Assembly (NCBI RefSeq): GCF_023656565.1 | Contig: NZ_JAMOKG010000003.1 | Span: 1,269,205-1,333,204 of the forward strand | Source of the DNA: Flavobacterium tyrosinilyticum | Lineage (GTDB): Bacteria > Bacteroidota > Bacteroidia > Flavobacteriales > Flavobacteriaceae | DNA: 64,000 nucleotides | Reading direction: 5' to 3' | Shown: positions 41,378 through 49,290 of the stretch, piece by piece | How the letters are laid out: every line of letters begins with the position of its first letter | How positions within the stretch are numbered: the first letter of the stretch is position 1 | Translations under genes and position numbers: made by a program | Notes under the pieces: model-generated | Told to the model about the DNA's origin: nothing | What the model saw: the letters and a program-made list of their open reading frames with translations, nothing else | Database searches by the model: none

Positions 41378-42010
41378 TTGGAAATTAACGATACTTATCA
41401 AACTATTGCATCTGCATCTGAAGAAATACTGTTTAAAGAAAAAGGCAGTAAATTCTTTGGCTATGCTTTTCCGATAGATCATGAAGATGAAGTAAAACCT
41501 ATTATCGAGGACCTTAAAAAGCAACATCCGCACGCAGTACACTATTGCTACGCTTACCAAATTGGTATTGGAAATAAAATCTCGTACCGTGCCAACGACG
41601 ATGGAGAACCAAGCAATACAGCTGGAGCTCCAATTTACGGGCAAATACAATCTTTTGGATTAACGAACGTTCTAGTAGTAGTCGTTCGTATTTTTGGCGG
41701 AGTAAAATTAGGCGTTGGCGGATTGATTTCTGCATATCGAACAACTGCACAACAGACTTTGGAAGTTTGTGAAATCGTTGAAAAGACAATTGATGTCGAA
41801 TTTTTAATTTCTTTTGATTACAAAAACATGAATAAAGTAATGCGAGTTATCAAAGAAAAGAAATTAGAAATCACTTCTCAAGAAATGGAAATGGATGAAA
41901 TTTCTGGACTGCCAATTGGCAAAATTGTCACAAAAACGCGAAAAAAAAATGCCGAAACAGTGTTCAGCATTTTTGATTTAATGTTCGAAATTGATATTAA
42001 AATTATATAA
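41378..42010 (+). CDS. YigZ/IMPACT family protein
   Basis: A 210-residue protein with the IMPACT N-terminal fold: SKFFGYAFPIDHEDEVKPII, HAVHYCYAYQIG, SDDGEPSNTAGAPI-like NDDGEPSNTAGAPIYGQI, and VVVRIFGGVKLGVGGLISAY. A C-terminal DUF1949-like ferredoxin fold follows. Eukaryotic IMPACT regulates GCN2; bacterial YigZ function is unclear, perhaps linked to ribosome or translation control. The start is TTG at 41378; no ATG or GTG is close and the N-terminus fits the family. It converges with the thioesterase gene, only 24 bases apart. Confidence 0.87.
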   Translation: MEINDTYQTIASASEEILFKEKGSKFFGYAFPIDHEDEVKPIIEDLKKQHPHAVHYCYAYQIGIGNKISYRANDDGEPSNTAGAPIYGQIQSFGLTNVLVVVVRIFGGVKLGVGGLISAYRTTAQQTLEVCEIVEKTIDVEFLISFDYKNMNKVMRVIKEKKLEITSQEMEMDEISGLPIGKIVTKTRKKNAETVFSIFDLMFEIDIKII

Positions 42011-42034
42011 TTTAACATCAAAATGAAGGCTGTT

Positions 42035-42448
42035 TTAACACTTTTCATCAAGTGCTTTGAATATGTCTAAAATATATTCTGGAGGAGCTGTTGGACGACC
42101 CGTTTTTAACGCTACAAATACCAAAATAAATGTCGCAGTTGTTAATAACTCATTAGCCTCATTGTAAATTGCACAGTCAAATTCGATCTTCACCGAAGAG
42201 TGACTTTTGAAAGTCGTGTGAATTGTCAAAAGTTCGTCGTATCTCGCCGATTTTTTGTAATTGATGTTCATGTTGACAATTGGAAGACCAATACCGCTTT
42301 CTTCCATGCTTTTATACGAAACCCCTTTATTTCTAAGCCATTCCACGCGTCCAATTTCAAAATAAGGAACATAATTGCCGTGATAAACGACTCCCATTTG
42401 GTCAGTTTCTGAGTAACGAACTCGTACTTGAGTCTGATGATTTTTCAT
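42035..42448 (-). CDS. acyl-CoA thioesterase (YbgC/4HBT hot-dog fold)
   Basis: A 137-residue hot-dog thioesterase. The family catalytic motif is YSETDQMGVVYHGNYVPYFE, with the active Asp in TDQMG and the His/Asn in YHGNY; EIGRVEWLRNKGVSY follows on the hot-dog helix. Homologues cleave short-chain or hydroxybenzoyl-CoA esters, and YbgC links to Tol-Pal in proteobacteria; that context is absent here. It is divergent from dnaA. Confidence 0.9.
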   Translation of the reverse strand: MKNHQTQVRVRYSETDQMGVVYHGNYVPYFEIGRVEWLRNKGVSYKSMEESGIGLPIVNMNINYKKSARYDELLTIHTTFKSHSSVKIEFDCAIYNEANELLTTATFILVFVALKTGRPTAPPEYILDIFKALDEKC

Positions 42449-42635
42449 TTATAAAATATTAAAAAAATTCGAATTTAAAAAGCCGTATTACAACTTTTTT
42501 TTATAAAATTAGATACCAAAATATTTTTTTTTACAGAAATTTGTTCACATATTTGTTATCCCGAAATACGGAATAAAATTGCTCCTATTTTATTAGGAGA
42601 ATCTTTATAACAATAATAAAAATTTATCTGAATCT
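42449..42635. other. region between thioesterase gene and dnaA
   Basis: AT-rich DNA. It contains a hairpin CTCCTA (42582-42587) / TAGGAG (42594-42599) close to dnaA, and CCGTATT (42483-42489) with AATACGG (42565-42571) in inverse. No exact DnaA box (TTATNCACA) was found, so it is not clearly an origin. Confidence 0.5.
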
Positions 42636-44063
42636 ATGACTAAAACTGCTCAATCGGTATGGGAAAACTGTTTGTCCTTTATAAAGGATAATATTCAAGA
42701 CCAAGCATATAAAACTTGGTTCGAACCAATCAAATCAGTTGAGCTAACCGATAACGCATTATACATTCAGGTTCCTAGTAAATTTTTCTACGAATGGCTC
42801 GAAGAGCATTACGTAAAATTATTGAAAGTTGCGCTTACCAAAGAACTGGGAAAAAACGCAAAGTTACTCTATAAAATTAAAATGGAGAACACTTATGGCA
42901 ATAAACAGCCGTTTACCGAGCAGCTGCCAAGTGCCAACAGAGTGCCAATGAAACCGCAAGAGGTTGATGCTCCGTTTAAAAACTTAAATCCTGAACTAAA
43001 AAATCCGTTTGTAATTCCTGGAATTAGAAATTTAAAAATTGAGTCTCAGTTAAATCCGAACTACAGTTTTGACAATTTCTTAGAAGGAGATTCCAACCGT
43101 TTGGCTCGTTCTGCAGGTATGGCTGTAGCCAACAAACCTGGAGGAACTTCATTTAATCCGTTATTGATTTTTGGAGGAGTTGGTTTAGGAAAAACGCACT
43201 TAGCGCATGCTATAGGTGTAGAAGTAAAAGATAAATATCCAGAAAAGACCGTTTTATATATTTCTGCTGAGATTTTTACACAGCAATACATTGATTCTGT
43301 AAAAAAGAATAACCGTAATGATTTTATTCACTTTTACCAATTAATTGATGTTTTAATTATTGATGACGTTCAGTTCTTATCTGGAAAATCAGGAACACAA
43401 GATGTATTCTTCCATATTTTCAACTATTTACATCAAAACGGAAAACAAGTAATCTTAACTTCAGATAAAGCTCCTGTTGATATGCAAGATATCGAACAAA
43501 GATTATTATCTCGTTTTAAATGGGGATTATCTGCAGAGTTGCATCAACCTGATTACGAAACTCGTATCTCGATCTTAAAAAATATTTTATATCGTGATGG
43601 TGTAGAAATGCCAGAAGATATTTTAGAATATGTTGCTCGAAACATAAAATCGAATGTTAGAGAATTGGAAGGGGCAATTATTTCCTTAATCGCTCAATCT
43701 TCTTTCAATAAAAAAGAAGTTACGATTGAACTGGCTAAAAGTGTTGTAGAGAAATTTGTTAAAAACGTAAAGAGAGAAATCTCAATCGATTATATTCAAA
43801 AAATCGTTTCAGATTATTTCCAATTAGATATTGAGACACTTCAATCTAAAACCAGAAAGAGGCACGTTGTACAAGCAAGACAACTAGCGATGTTCTTTGC
43901 TAAAAAATTCACTAAAGCTTCTTTGGCAAATATTGGTTCACAAATTGGAGACCGCGATCACGCAACTGTTCTTCATGCTTGCAAAACAGTCGATAATTTA
44001 GTTTCTACAGACAAACAATTTAAAAAGTTTGTTGAAGACATCAATAAAAAACTAACGCTTTAA
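42636..44063 (+). CDS. dnaA: chromosomal replication initiator DnaA
   Basis: AAA+ initiator that binds DnaA boxes and melts oriC. 475 residues: domain I (WENCLSFIKDNIQDQAYKTWF), a variable linker, AAA+ domain with Walker A GGVGLGKTHL, Walker B VLIIDDVQFLSGK, sensor 1 VILTSDKAP and the arginine-finger region LLSRFKWGLSAEL. Domain IV is the DNA-binding helix-turn-helix with the signature GSQIGDRDHATVLHACKT. First gene of a close-packed plus-strand run: phosphatase 8 bases later, methylase-family gene, TonB-C gene, aminotransferase. No dnaN follows. Confidence 0.97.
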   Translation: MTKTAQSVWENCLSFIKDNIQDQAYKTWFEPIKSVELTDNALYIQVPSKFFYEWLEEHYVKLLKVALTKELGKNAKLLYKIKMENTYGNKQPFTEQLPSANRVPMKPQEVDAPFKNLNPELKNPFVIPGIRNLKIESQLNPNYSFDNFLEGDSNRLARSAGMAVANKPGGTSFNPLLIFGGVGLGKTHLAHAIGVEVKDKYPEKTVLYISAEIFTQQYIDSVKKNNRNDFIHFYQLIDVLIIDDVQFLSGKSGTQDVFFHIFNYLHQNGKQVILTSDKAPVDMQDIEQRLLSRFKWGLSAELHQPDYETRISILKNILYRDGVEMPEDILEYVARNIKSNVRELEGAIISLIAQSSFNKKEVTIELAKSVVEKFVKNVKREISIDYIQKIVSDYFQLDIETLQSKTRKRHVVQARQLAMFFAKKFTKASLANIGSQIGDRDHATVLHACKTVDNLVSTDKQFKKFVEDINKKLTL

Positions 44064-44071
44064 GACGCACC

Positions 44072-44539
44072 ATGCCTGTAAAGATCTTAATGGTTTGTTT
44101 AGGAAATATCTGCAGATCTCCTTTAGCAGAAGGAATTTTAGCTTCTAAACTTCCCGAAGATAAATTTTTAGTCGATTCGGCTGGAACAGGTTCTTGGCAT
44201 ATTGGCCATTGTCCTGACAAACGTTCTATCGAAGTGGCCAAAAAAAACGGAATCCATATCGGCGAGCAAAAAGGGAGACAAATTCAAGTTTCTGATTTTG
44301 ACAAATTCGATTATATCTATGTAATGGATAATTCTAATTTTCGCGATGTACTTCATTTAGCCAAAACTCCAGAACACAGAAACAAAGTTCGTTTGATTTT
44401 AAACGATTTATTTCCAAACGAAAATGTCGATGTTCCAGATCCATATTACGGTTCAGCAAATGGCTTTGACAATGTTTACCAAATGCTAGACGAAGTAACC
44501 GATCTTATTGCAGATCAATTACTTAAAAAACACTCCTAA
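44072..44539 (+). CDS. low-molecular-weight protein-tyrosine phosphatase
   Basis: A 155-residue cytoplasmic phosphatase of the LMW-PTP class. The P-loop is CLGNICRS with nucleophile Cys9 and Arg15 (C-x5-R), and the general-acid motif is VPDPYYG with Asp near residue 118. Family members act on tyrosine kinases of capsule export or on arsenate, but no such genes are near. The start follows the dnaA stop by 8 bases, so they are probably co-transcribed. Confidence 0.92.
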   Translation: MPVKILMVCLGNICRSPLAEGILASKLPEDKFLVDSAGTGSWHIGHCPDKRSIEVAKKNGIHIGEQKGRQIQVSDFDKFDYIYVMDNSNFRDVLHLAKTPEHRNKVRLILNDLFPNENVDVPDPYYGSANGFDNVYQMLDEVTDLIADQLLKKHS

Positions 44540-44599
44540 TTCGATTCAATTGTTTCTAAAAAAGAAATAATTGAATTTTTTAATTTTAAAGAAAAACAC

Positions 44600-45313
44600 A
44601 TGAAACTTCTCGGAAAATTATATTTAATTCCAACTACAATGGGCGAAAGCGATCCGATGGATGTTTTACCACAAACAGTAAGAAGAACGATAGAAGTTAT
44701 TGACCATTATATTGTAGAAAATGACAAAACGGCAAGAAAATCTATAAAAGCAGTTTATCCCGAAAAAAAACAATCTGAATTGGTTCTTTTTACTTTAAAC
44801 AAAAGAACAGAAACTAGCGAACATAATGATTTCATCAAGCCTTTATTAGAAGGAAAAAACATGGGTTTAATGAGCGAAGCCGGTTGTCCTGGAGTTGCAG
44901 ATCCTGGGGCTGCAATTGTAAAATTGGCTCATGAAAAAGGAATTCAGGTTGTGCCATTAGTGGGCCCTTCTTCTATCCTACTGGCCATGATGGCTTCTGG
45001 AATGAACGGTCAGAGTTTTACTTTCAACGGATATTTACCAATTGACAAAGACGAAAAAAAATCGGCAATTCGTCATTTTGAGAAATTATCTTATGATAAA
45101 AATCAATCGCAACTATTCATTGAAACTCCATACAGAAACAATAAACTGATTGAAGATCTTCTTCAAATTTTAAGTCCTGCAACTCATCTTTGTATTGCAG
45201 CAGATATTACTTTGCCAACAGAATTCATTAAAACCATGAAAGTATCAGATTGGAAAAAGTTAAAAATTGACATTGATAAACGTCCTGCGATTTTTATTAT
45301 TCATAAAATGTAA
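44600..45313 (+). CDS. tetrapyrrole-methylase-family SAM methyltransferase (RsmI-like)
   Basis: A 237-residue SAM enzyme of the tetrapyrrole methylase fold, the fold of RsmI (2'-O-methylation of C1402 in 16S rRNA). Conserved features are LYLIPTTMGESDPMDVLP, MSEAGCPGVADPGAAIV, GPSSILLAMMASGMNGQSFTF and LFIETPYRNNKLIEDLL. It lacks the C-terminal part of full-length RsmI (about 280), so it may be a second, shorter paralogue common in this phylum. It lies 60 bases after the phosphatase on the same strand. Confidence 0.85.
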   Translation: MKLLGKLYLIPTTMGESDPMDVLPQTVRRTIEVIDHYIVENDKTARKSIKAVYPEKKQSELVLFTLNKRTETSEHNDFIKPLLEGKNMGLMSEAGCPGVADPGAAIVKLAHEKGIQVVPLVGPSSILLAMMASGMNGQSFTFNGYLPIDKDEKKSAIRHFEKLSYDKNQSQLFIETPYRNNKLIEDLLQILSPATHLCIAADITLPTEFIKTMKVSDWKKLKIDIDKRPAIFIIHKM

Positions 45314-45334
45314 GCTAACTTTTAAACCACCATA

Positions 45335-45751
45335 ATGAAAAAGTTTTTATTACTAATTTTAATTTGTTCGGCACAAAATATATTTTCTCAAAGTGACGAA
45401 GGCAGACCGTATATAAGTGATGCTGAAAGAGCTGCTTTTGAAGAAAATCAAATTTACAATACAGCAGGAATAGAAGTTAAACCTAAATTCCCAGGTGGTC
45501 AAGAAGCATTAGAACGCTTTTTAAAAGACAATTTTAAAAATGCAGAAAAAGACTTAAAAGGAAAAGTATATGCCACATTTATTGTTGAGAGAAATGGATC
45601 TTTAAGTGATATAAAAATTTTGAGAGATCTTGGATATGGAACTGGTGCTGAAGCAATTAGAGTTTTAAAAAAATCTCCTAAATGGATTCCAGGAAAACTT
45701 AAAAACAAAACAGTTAGAGTTTTATATGCTTTACCTGTAGTTGTAAATTAA
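45335..45751 (+). CDS. secreted protein with a TonB C-terminal domain
   Basis: A 138-residue exported protein: signal peptide MKKFLLLILICSAQNIFS, then a TonB_C-like domain (PKFPGGQEALERFLKDNF, VYATFIVERNGSLSDIKILRDL, EAIRVLKKSPKWIPGKLKNKTVRV). It has neither the N-terminal membrane anchor nor the proline-rich linker of an energy-transducing TonB, so it probably binds envelope partners without transmitting energy. 21 bases after the methylase-family gene, so likely co-transcribed. Confidence 0.85.
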   Translation: MKKFLLLILICSAQNIFSQSDEGRPYISDAERAAFEENQIYNTAGIEVKPKFPGGQEALERFLKDNFKNAEKDLKGKVYATFIVERNGSLSDIKILRDLGYGTGAEAIRVLKKSPKWIPGKLKNKTVRVLYALPVVVN

Positions 45752-45800
45752 CACCTTCAACTTTTTGCAAAAACTACTGCTCTATAACCAGACTTTAATT

Positions 45801-46928
45801 ATGAGTAAACTCACAAACGTAACCACAAGCATTTTCACGGTAATGTCAAAAATGGCAACCGAATACAATGCGATAAATCTTTCTCAGGGATTTCCTAACT
45901 TTCCTGTTGACGAAAGACTGACAGACATTGTAGCGAGATTAGCAAAAGAGAACGTTCACCAATACACACCAATGGCAGGTTACCCTCCGTTGATGAACAA
46001 AATTGCGAAGTTAACTCTGAGTTCCTATAATAGAACAATCAATCCAGATACAGAACTTTTGGTTACAGCTGGAGCAACTCAGGGAATTTTCACCACTATT
46101 TTGGCTTTAGTAAAAGAAAATGACGAAGTAATTATTCTCGATCCGAGTTATGATTCTTATGAGTCTCCTGTTTTACTTTGCAATGCCAAACCCGTTCGAG
46201 TAGCGCTGAATGACGATTATACTCCAAATTGGGAAAGAATTGAAAAAGCATGTTCTGCAAAAACCAGAATGATGATTATCAATAATCCACATAATCCGAC
46301 AGGGAAAATTTTAACCGAAAATGATTTTATTCAATTAAAAAATCTTCTCGAAAAATATCCGGATATTATCATTTTATCTGATGAAGTTTACGAATATATT
46401 ACTTTCGAAGAAAAACATATTTCTGCACATACAAAAGATTTTCTTTTAGATCGTTGTGTGGTGGTTTCTTCTTTTGGAAAATCATTTCATATAACAGGCT
46501 GGAAAATTGGTTATACCATTGCTCCAGAACATTTAATGAAAGAAATCAAAAAAGTGCATCAATTTTTAGTTTTCAGCGTAAACAGTATTTCGCAGTTTGC
46601 TATCAGCGAATATTTAGATGTTGTTGATGTTAATCTTCTTGGAAAATTCTATCAAGAAAAACGAGATTATTTTCAGAAACTACTCAAAAATAGCCGTTTT
46701 GAATTAAAACCTTGTGAAGGAACATATTTCCAAGTCGCTTCTTATGCCAATATTTCAAATGAAGATGATGTTACTTTCTGCAAAAATTTAATTATCGATC
46801 ATGGTGTTGCGACAATTCCAATTTCAACCTTCTATTCAGATCATAAAGACCAAAAATTAATTCGTTTCTGTTTTGCCAAAGATGATTTTACACTTGAGTC
46901 TGCAGCAAAAAAATTATGTGAAATATAA
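45801..46928 (+). CDS. PLP-dependent aminotransferase (methionine aminotransferase-like)
   Basis: Fold-type I class I/II aminotransferase of 375 residues from the ATG at 45801 (MSKLTNVTTSIFTVMSKMA), preferred to 45765 by family N-termini. Motifs: INLSQGFPNFPVDERL, YTPMAGYPPLMNKIA, INNPHNPTGKIL, the Asp in LSDEVYEYITF and the PLP-Lys in SSFGKSFHITGWKIGY. It most resembles the YbdL/kynurenine-aminotransferase-like group that uses methionine, glutamine and aromatic amino acids. Last gene of the dnaA run. Confidence 0.9.
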   Translation: MSKLTNVTTSIFTVMSKMATEYNAINLSQGFPNFPVDERLTDIVARLAKENVHQYTPMAGYPPLMNKIAKLTLSSYNRTINPDTELLVTAGATQGIFTTILALVKENDEVIILDPSYDSYESPVLLCNAKPVRVALNDDYTPNWERIEKACSAKTRMMIINNPHNPTGKILTENDFIQLKNLLEKYPDIIILSDEVYEYITFEEKHISAHTKDFLLDRCVVVSSFGKSFHITGWKIGYTIAPEHLMKEIKKVHQFLVFSVNSISQFAISEYLDVVDVNLLGKFYQEKRDYFQKLLKNSRFELKPCEGTYFQVASYANISNEDDVTFCKNLIIDHGVATIPISTFYSDHKDQKLIRFCFAKDDFTLESAAKKLCEI

Positions 46929-46955
46929 AATTTATTGAAATTTTATAACATTATT

Positions 46956-46965
46956 ATGCGTGCAT
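46956..46965. promoter_or_regulatory. candidate operator upstream of the DECR-like gene
   Basis: ATGCGTGCAT, with ATGC/GCAT arms, 42 bases before the start of the fatty-acid-oxidation-like SDR gene. One short dyad only; weak. Confidence 0.25.
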
Positions 46966-47007
46966 CCTATTTTATTTAATTAATATTGTAAAAAAAAAAG
47001 AAAAAAT

Positions 47008-47889
47008 ATGAGCTACACAGATAAAATGTTACGTGATGATGCTTTACAAGGCAAAGTCATTGTCGTTACAGGCGGCGGAAGCGGTTTAGGCAAAGCTATG
47101 ACCAAATATTTTCTCGAATTAGGAGCTCAAGTAGCGATAACTTCCAGAGATTTAGAGAAGTTAAAAACTACAGCTGCCGAACTGGAAAGCCAAACTGGAG
47201 GTAAATGTCTTCCTCTTCAATGTGATGTTCGTCATTACGAAGAAGTAGAAAATATGCTTCAGGAGACTTTAAAAGCTTTCGGAAAAGTAGATGTTCTTTT
47301 AAATAATGCTGCAGGAAATTTCATTTCTCCAACAGAAAGATTATCTGCAAATGCATTTGACACTGTGATAGATATCGTACTTAAAGGTTCTAAAAACTGT
47401 ACGTTGGCTTTTGGAAAACACTGGATCGATACGAAACAAACTTCTGCTACGATTTTAAATATTGTTACAACTTACGCTTGGACAGGATCTGCTTATGTTG
47501 TTCCTAGTGCTACAGCAAAAGCGGGAGTTTTGGCCATGACAAGGAGTCTTGCTGTAGAATGGGCTAAATATGGAATTCGTTCTAACGCCATCGCTCCAGG
47601 ACCATTTCCTACAAAAGGAGCTTGGGACAGATTATTACCAGGAGATCTTTCAGAAAAATTTGACATGGCGAAAAAAGTGCCATTAAAAAGAGTGGGAGAT
47701 CATCAAGAATTGGCCAATTTAGCTGCTTATTTAGTTTCTGATTTTTCATCTTATATCAACGGAGATGTGATTACAATTGACGGTGGGGAATGGTTAAAAG
47801 GTGCTGGACAATTCAACTTATTAGAAGCAATTCCAGAAGAACTTTGGGATCAGCTTGAAATGATGATTAAAGCAAAAAAGAATAAATAA
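47008..47889 (+). CDS. 2,4-dienoyl-CoA-reductase-like SDR
   Basis: A 293-residue short-chain dehydrogenase. Cofactor motif TGGGSGLG (21-28), NNAAGNF (99-105). The usual YxxxK is replaced by Ser167-Ala-Thr-Ala-Lys171, with Tyr156 eleven residues before the Ser. Tyr, Ser and Lys with spacings 11 and 4 match human mitochondrial 2,4-dienoyl-CoA reductase (Tyr199, Ser210, Lys214), the NADPH-dependent enzyme for unsaturated fatty acid beta-oxidation. The conserved PGPFPTKGAWDRL loop agrees. Monocistronic with a strong terminator. High confidence in the subfamily. Confidence 0.9.
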   Translation: MSYTDKMLRDDALQGKVIVVTGGGSGLGKAMTKYFLELGAQVAITSRDLEKLKTTAAELESQTGGKCLPLQCDVRHYEEVENMLQETLKAFGKVDVLLNNAAGNFISPTERLSANAFDTVIDIVLKGSKNCTLAFGKHWIDTKQTSATILNIVTTYAWTGSAYVVPSATAKAGVLAMTRSLAVEWAKYGIRSNAIAPGPFPTKGAWDRLLPGDLSEKFDMAKKVPLKRVGDHQELANLAAYLVSDFSSYINGDVITIDGGEWLKGAGQFNLLEAIPEELWDQLEMMIKAKKNK

Positions 47890-47942
47890 TTACAAGTGCT
47901 TACTAAATTCAGAATATTTTTTTAAACTATACTGATTGCACG

Positions 47943-47976
47943 AAATCCCGAAGGTTTACTTTCGGGATTTTTTTTA
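47943..47976 (+). terminator. rho-independent terminator
   Basis: AAATCCCGAA (47943-47952) / TTCGGGATTT (47961-47970), perfect 10-bp stem followed by a T-run. Confidence 0.9.
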
Positions 47977-48106
47977 TATTTTTTGCCATATAAGTAATAT
48001 AATTTCAGTTAAGTAACATTTTGTTTAAACATTTTCTAGCTTAATTTTACTTACAGTACTTATATGGTTAAATTACATTAAATGTTTAGCGATTCAGTTA
48101 AATTAT

Positions 48107-48114
48107 TATTTTTG
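48107..48114 (+). promoter_or_regulatory. -7 promoter element of udk
   Basis: TATTTTTG, full match, 27 bases before the start. TTTA at 48085-48088 is a possible -33 box (18-base spacer). Confidence 0.5.
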
Positions 48115-48140
48115 CGAAACAAATATCAAACAAAAATTTT

Positions 48141-48749
48141 ATGCTCATTATAGGAATTGCAGGAGGAACAGGAAGTGGAAAAACAACAGTAGTACACCAA
48201 ATCATGAACGAATTGCCACATACAGAAGTTGGGGTAATTTCTCAAGATTCTTATTATAAACAAACTGATAATTTATCGTTTGACGAAAGAGCATTAATCA
48301 ACTTTGATCATCCAAGAGCAATTGATTTCGAATTATTGGTTAAGCATTTAAAAGCACTAAAAGCAGGTGAAACAATTGACCAACCTGTTTATTCTTTTAT
48401 TCAGCACAACAGAACAGACGATACCGTTTCGACACATCCGAGAAAAGTAATGATTGTAGAAGGAATTTTAATTCTAACAAATCCAGAATTGAGAGATATG
48501 TTTGATATTAAAGTTTTTGTTCACGCCGATTCTGATGAAAGATTAATTCGTCGTTTAAAAAGAGATATTTCAGAAAGAGGACGTGATATTGATGAAGTTT
48601 TAAACCGTTACCAAACTACTTTAAAACCTATGCATGAGCAATTTATAGAACCTTCTAAAGCTTTTGCAGACATTATTATTCCGAATGACAAATACAATAC
48701 GGTAGCAATAGATGTAGTTCGCGCTGTAATTAATCAGAGAATTTCATAA
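48141..48749 (+). CDS. udk: uridine kinase
   Basis: Phosphorylates uridine and cytidine for pyrimidine salvage. 202 residues with Walker A GGTGSGKT (8-15), VISQDSYYK (substrate Asp), NFDHPRAIDFELL, the lid RLIRRLKRDISERGRDIDEVLNRY and the C-terminal PNDKYN region. The length fits bacterial Udk. Followed by the dispersed element and then the FtsB/DivIC-like gene. Confidence 0.95.
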   Translation: MLIIGIAGGTGSGKTTVVHQIMNELPHTEVGVISQDSYYKQTDNLSFDERALINFDHPRAIDFELLVKHLKALKAGETIDQPVYSFIQHNRTDDTVSTHPRKVMIVEGILILTNPELRDMFDIKVFVHADSDERLIRRLKRDISERGRDIDEVLNRYQTTLKPMHEQFIEPSKAFADIIIPNDKYNTVAIDVVRAVINQRIS

Positions 48750-48779
48750 TTTTTATCGTAAATTTAAACCATAATAATT

Positions 48780-48904
48780 AGGAGCTGATTCCCGCTATTC
48801 GTTACAAACGGAGTTCACTGAACTCCAATGAAAATAAAAATTAAGTGAAGTAATCTTTTGTGCCGAACCCCGGCATAAAAGGATTTTCACTACTATCGGG
48901 GCTA
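48780..48904 (+). repeat. dispersed element, copy 3
   Basis: Ends ATTCCCGCTATTCGTTACAA (48788-48807) and TTTTCACTACTATCGGGGCTA (48884-48904). Inside are the palindrome GGAGTTCACTGAACTCC and the hairpin TCTTTTGTGCCG-AACC-CCGGCATAAAAGG (imperfect). Best preserved copy; defines the family with 966, 16742 and, weakly, 63577. Confidence 0.75.
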
Positions 48905-48943
48905 AAGACAAGACTCAAATTCAAAAGAAATATTAGTTTAAAA

Positions 48944-49276
48944 ATGAAATTTAAAATTCCATACAAAGACAGAAAATGGTTCAAATACCTAGGAAACAAA
49001 TACGTTTGGGTTTTGCTGTTTTTTATTGTTTGGATGTTATTTCTAGACAATTACTCCTATTTTGATCATCGCTTTTTAGATGAGCAAATTCATGAACTTG
49101 AGGATAATAAAAAGTATTATCAGGACGAGATCAAAAAAGATCAAGAGCAGATCAAACAGCTTAAAAATCCTGAACAAATTGAGAAATATGCTCGCGAAAA
49201 GTATTTCATGAAAAAAGACAGTGAGGATATTTATATCATACAATTTGAAGGAGAAACCATTCAAGAAAAAGAATAA
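48944..49276 (+). CDS. FtsB/DivIC-like septum formation initiator
   Basis: A 110-residue bitopic membrane protein: short basic N-terminus, one transmembrane helix at about 20-35 (YVWVLLFFIVWMLFL), then a coiled coil about 45-78 (LDEQIHELEDNKKYYQDEI) and the conserved NPEQIEKYAREKYFMKK motif of FtsB/DivIC. It should help assemble the divisome with FtsL and FtsQ. The ATG at 48944 is chosen; the frame is open to 48860, but that stretch lies in the dispersed repeat. 14 bases later mutA starts, so it is probably co-transcribed with the mut genes, with no obvious functional link. Confidence 0.9.
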   Translation: MKFKIPYKDRKWFKYLGNKYVWVLLFFIVWMLFLDNYSYFDHRFLDEQIHELEDNKKYYQDEIKKDQEQIKQLKNPEQIEKYAREKYFMKKDSEDIYIIQFEGETIQEKE

Positions 49277-49290
49277 TCAAACAAAATACA

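Noticed and set aside
48860..48943. N-terminal extension of the FtsB/DivIC-like protein
   Set aside because: Lies in the dispersed element copy 3; the family N-terminus begins at 48944.
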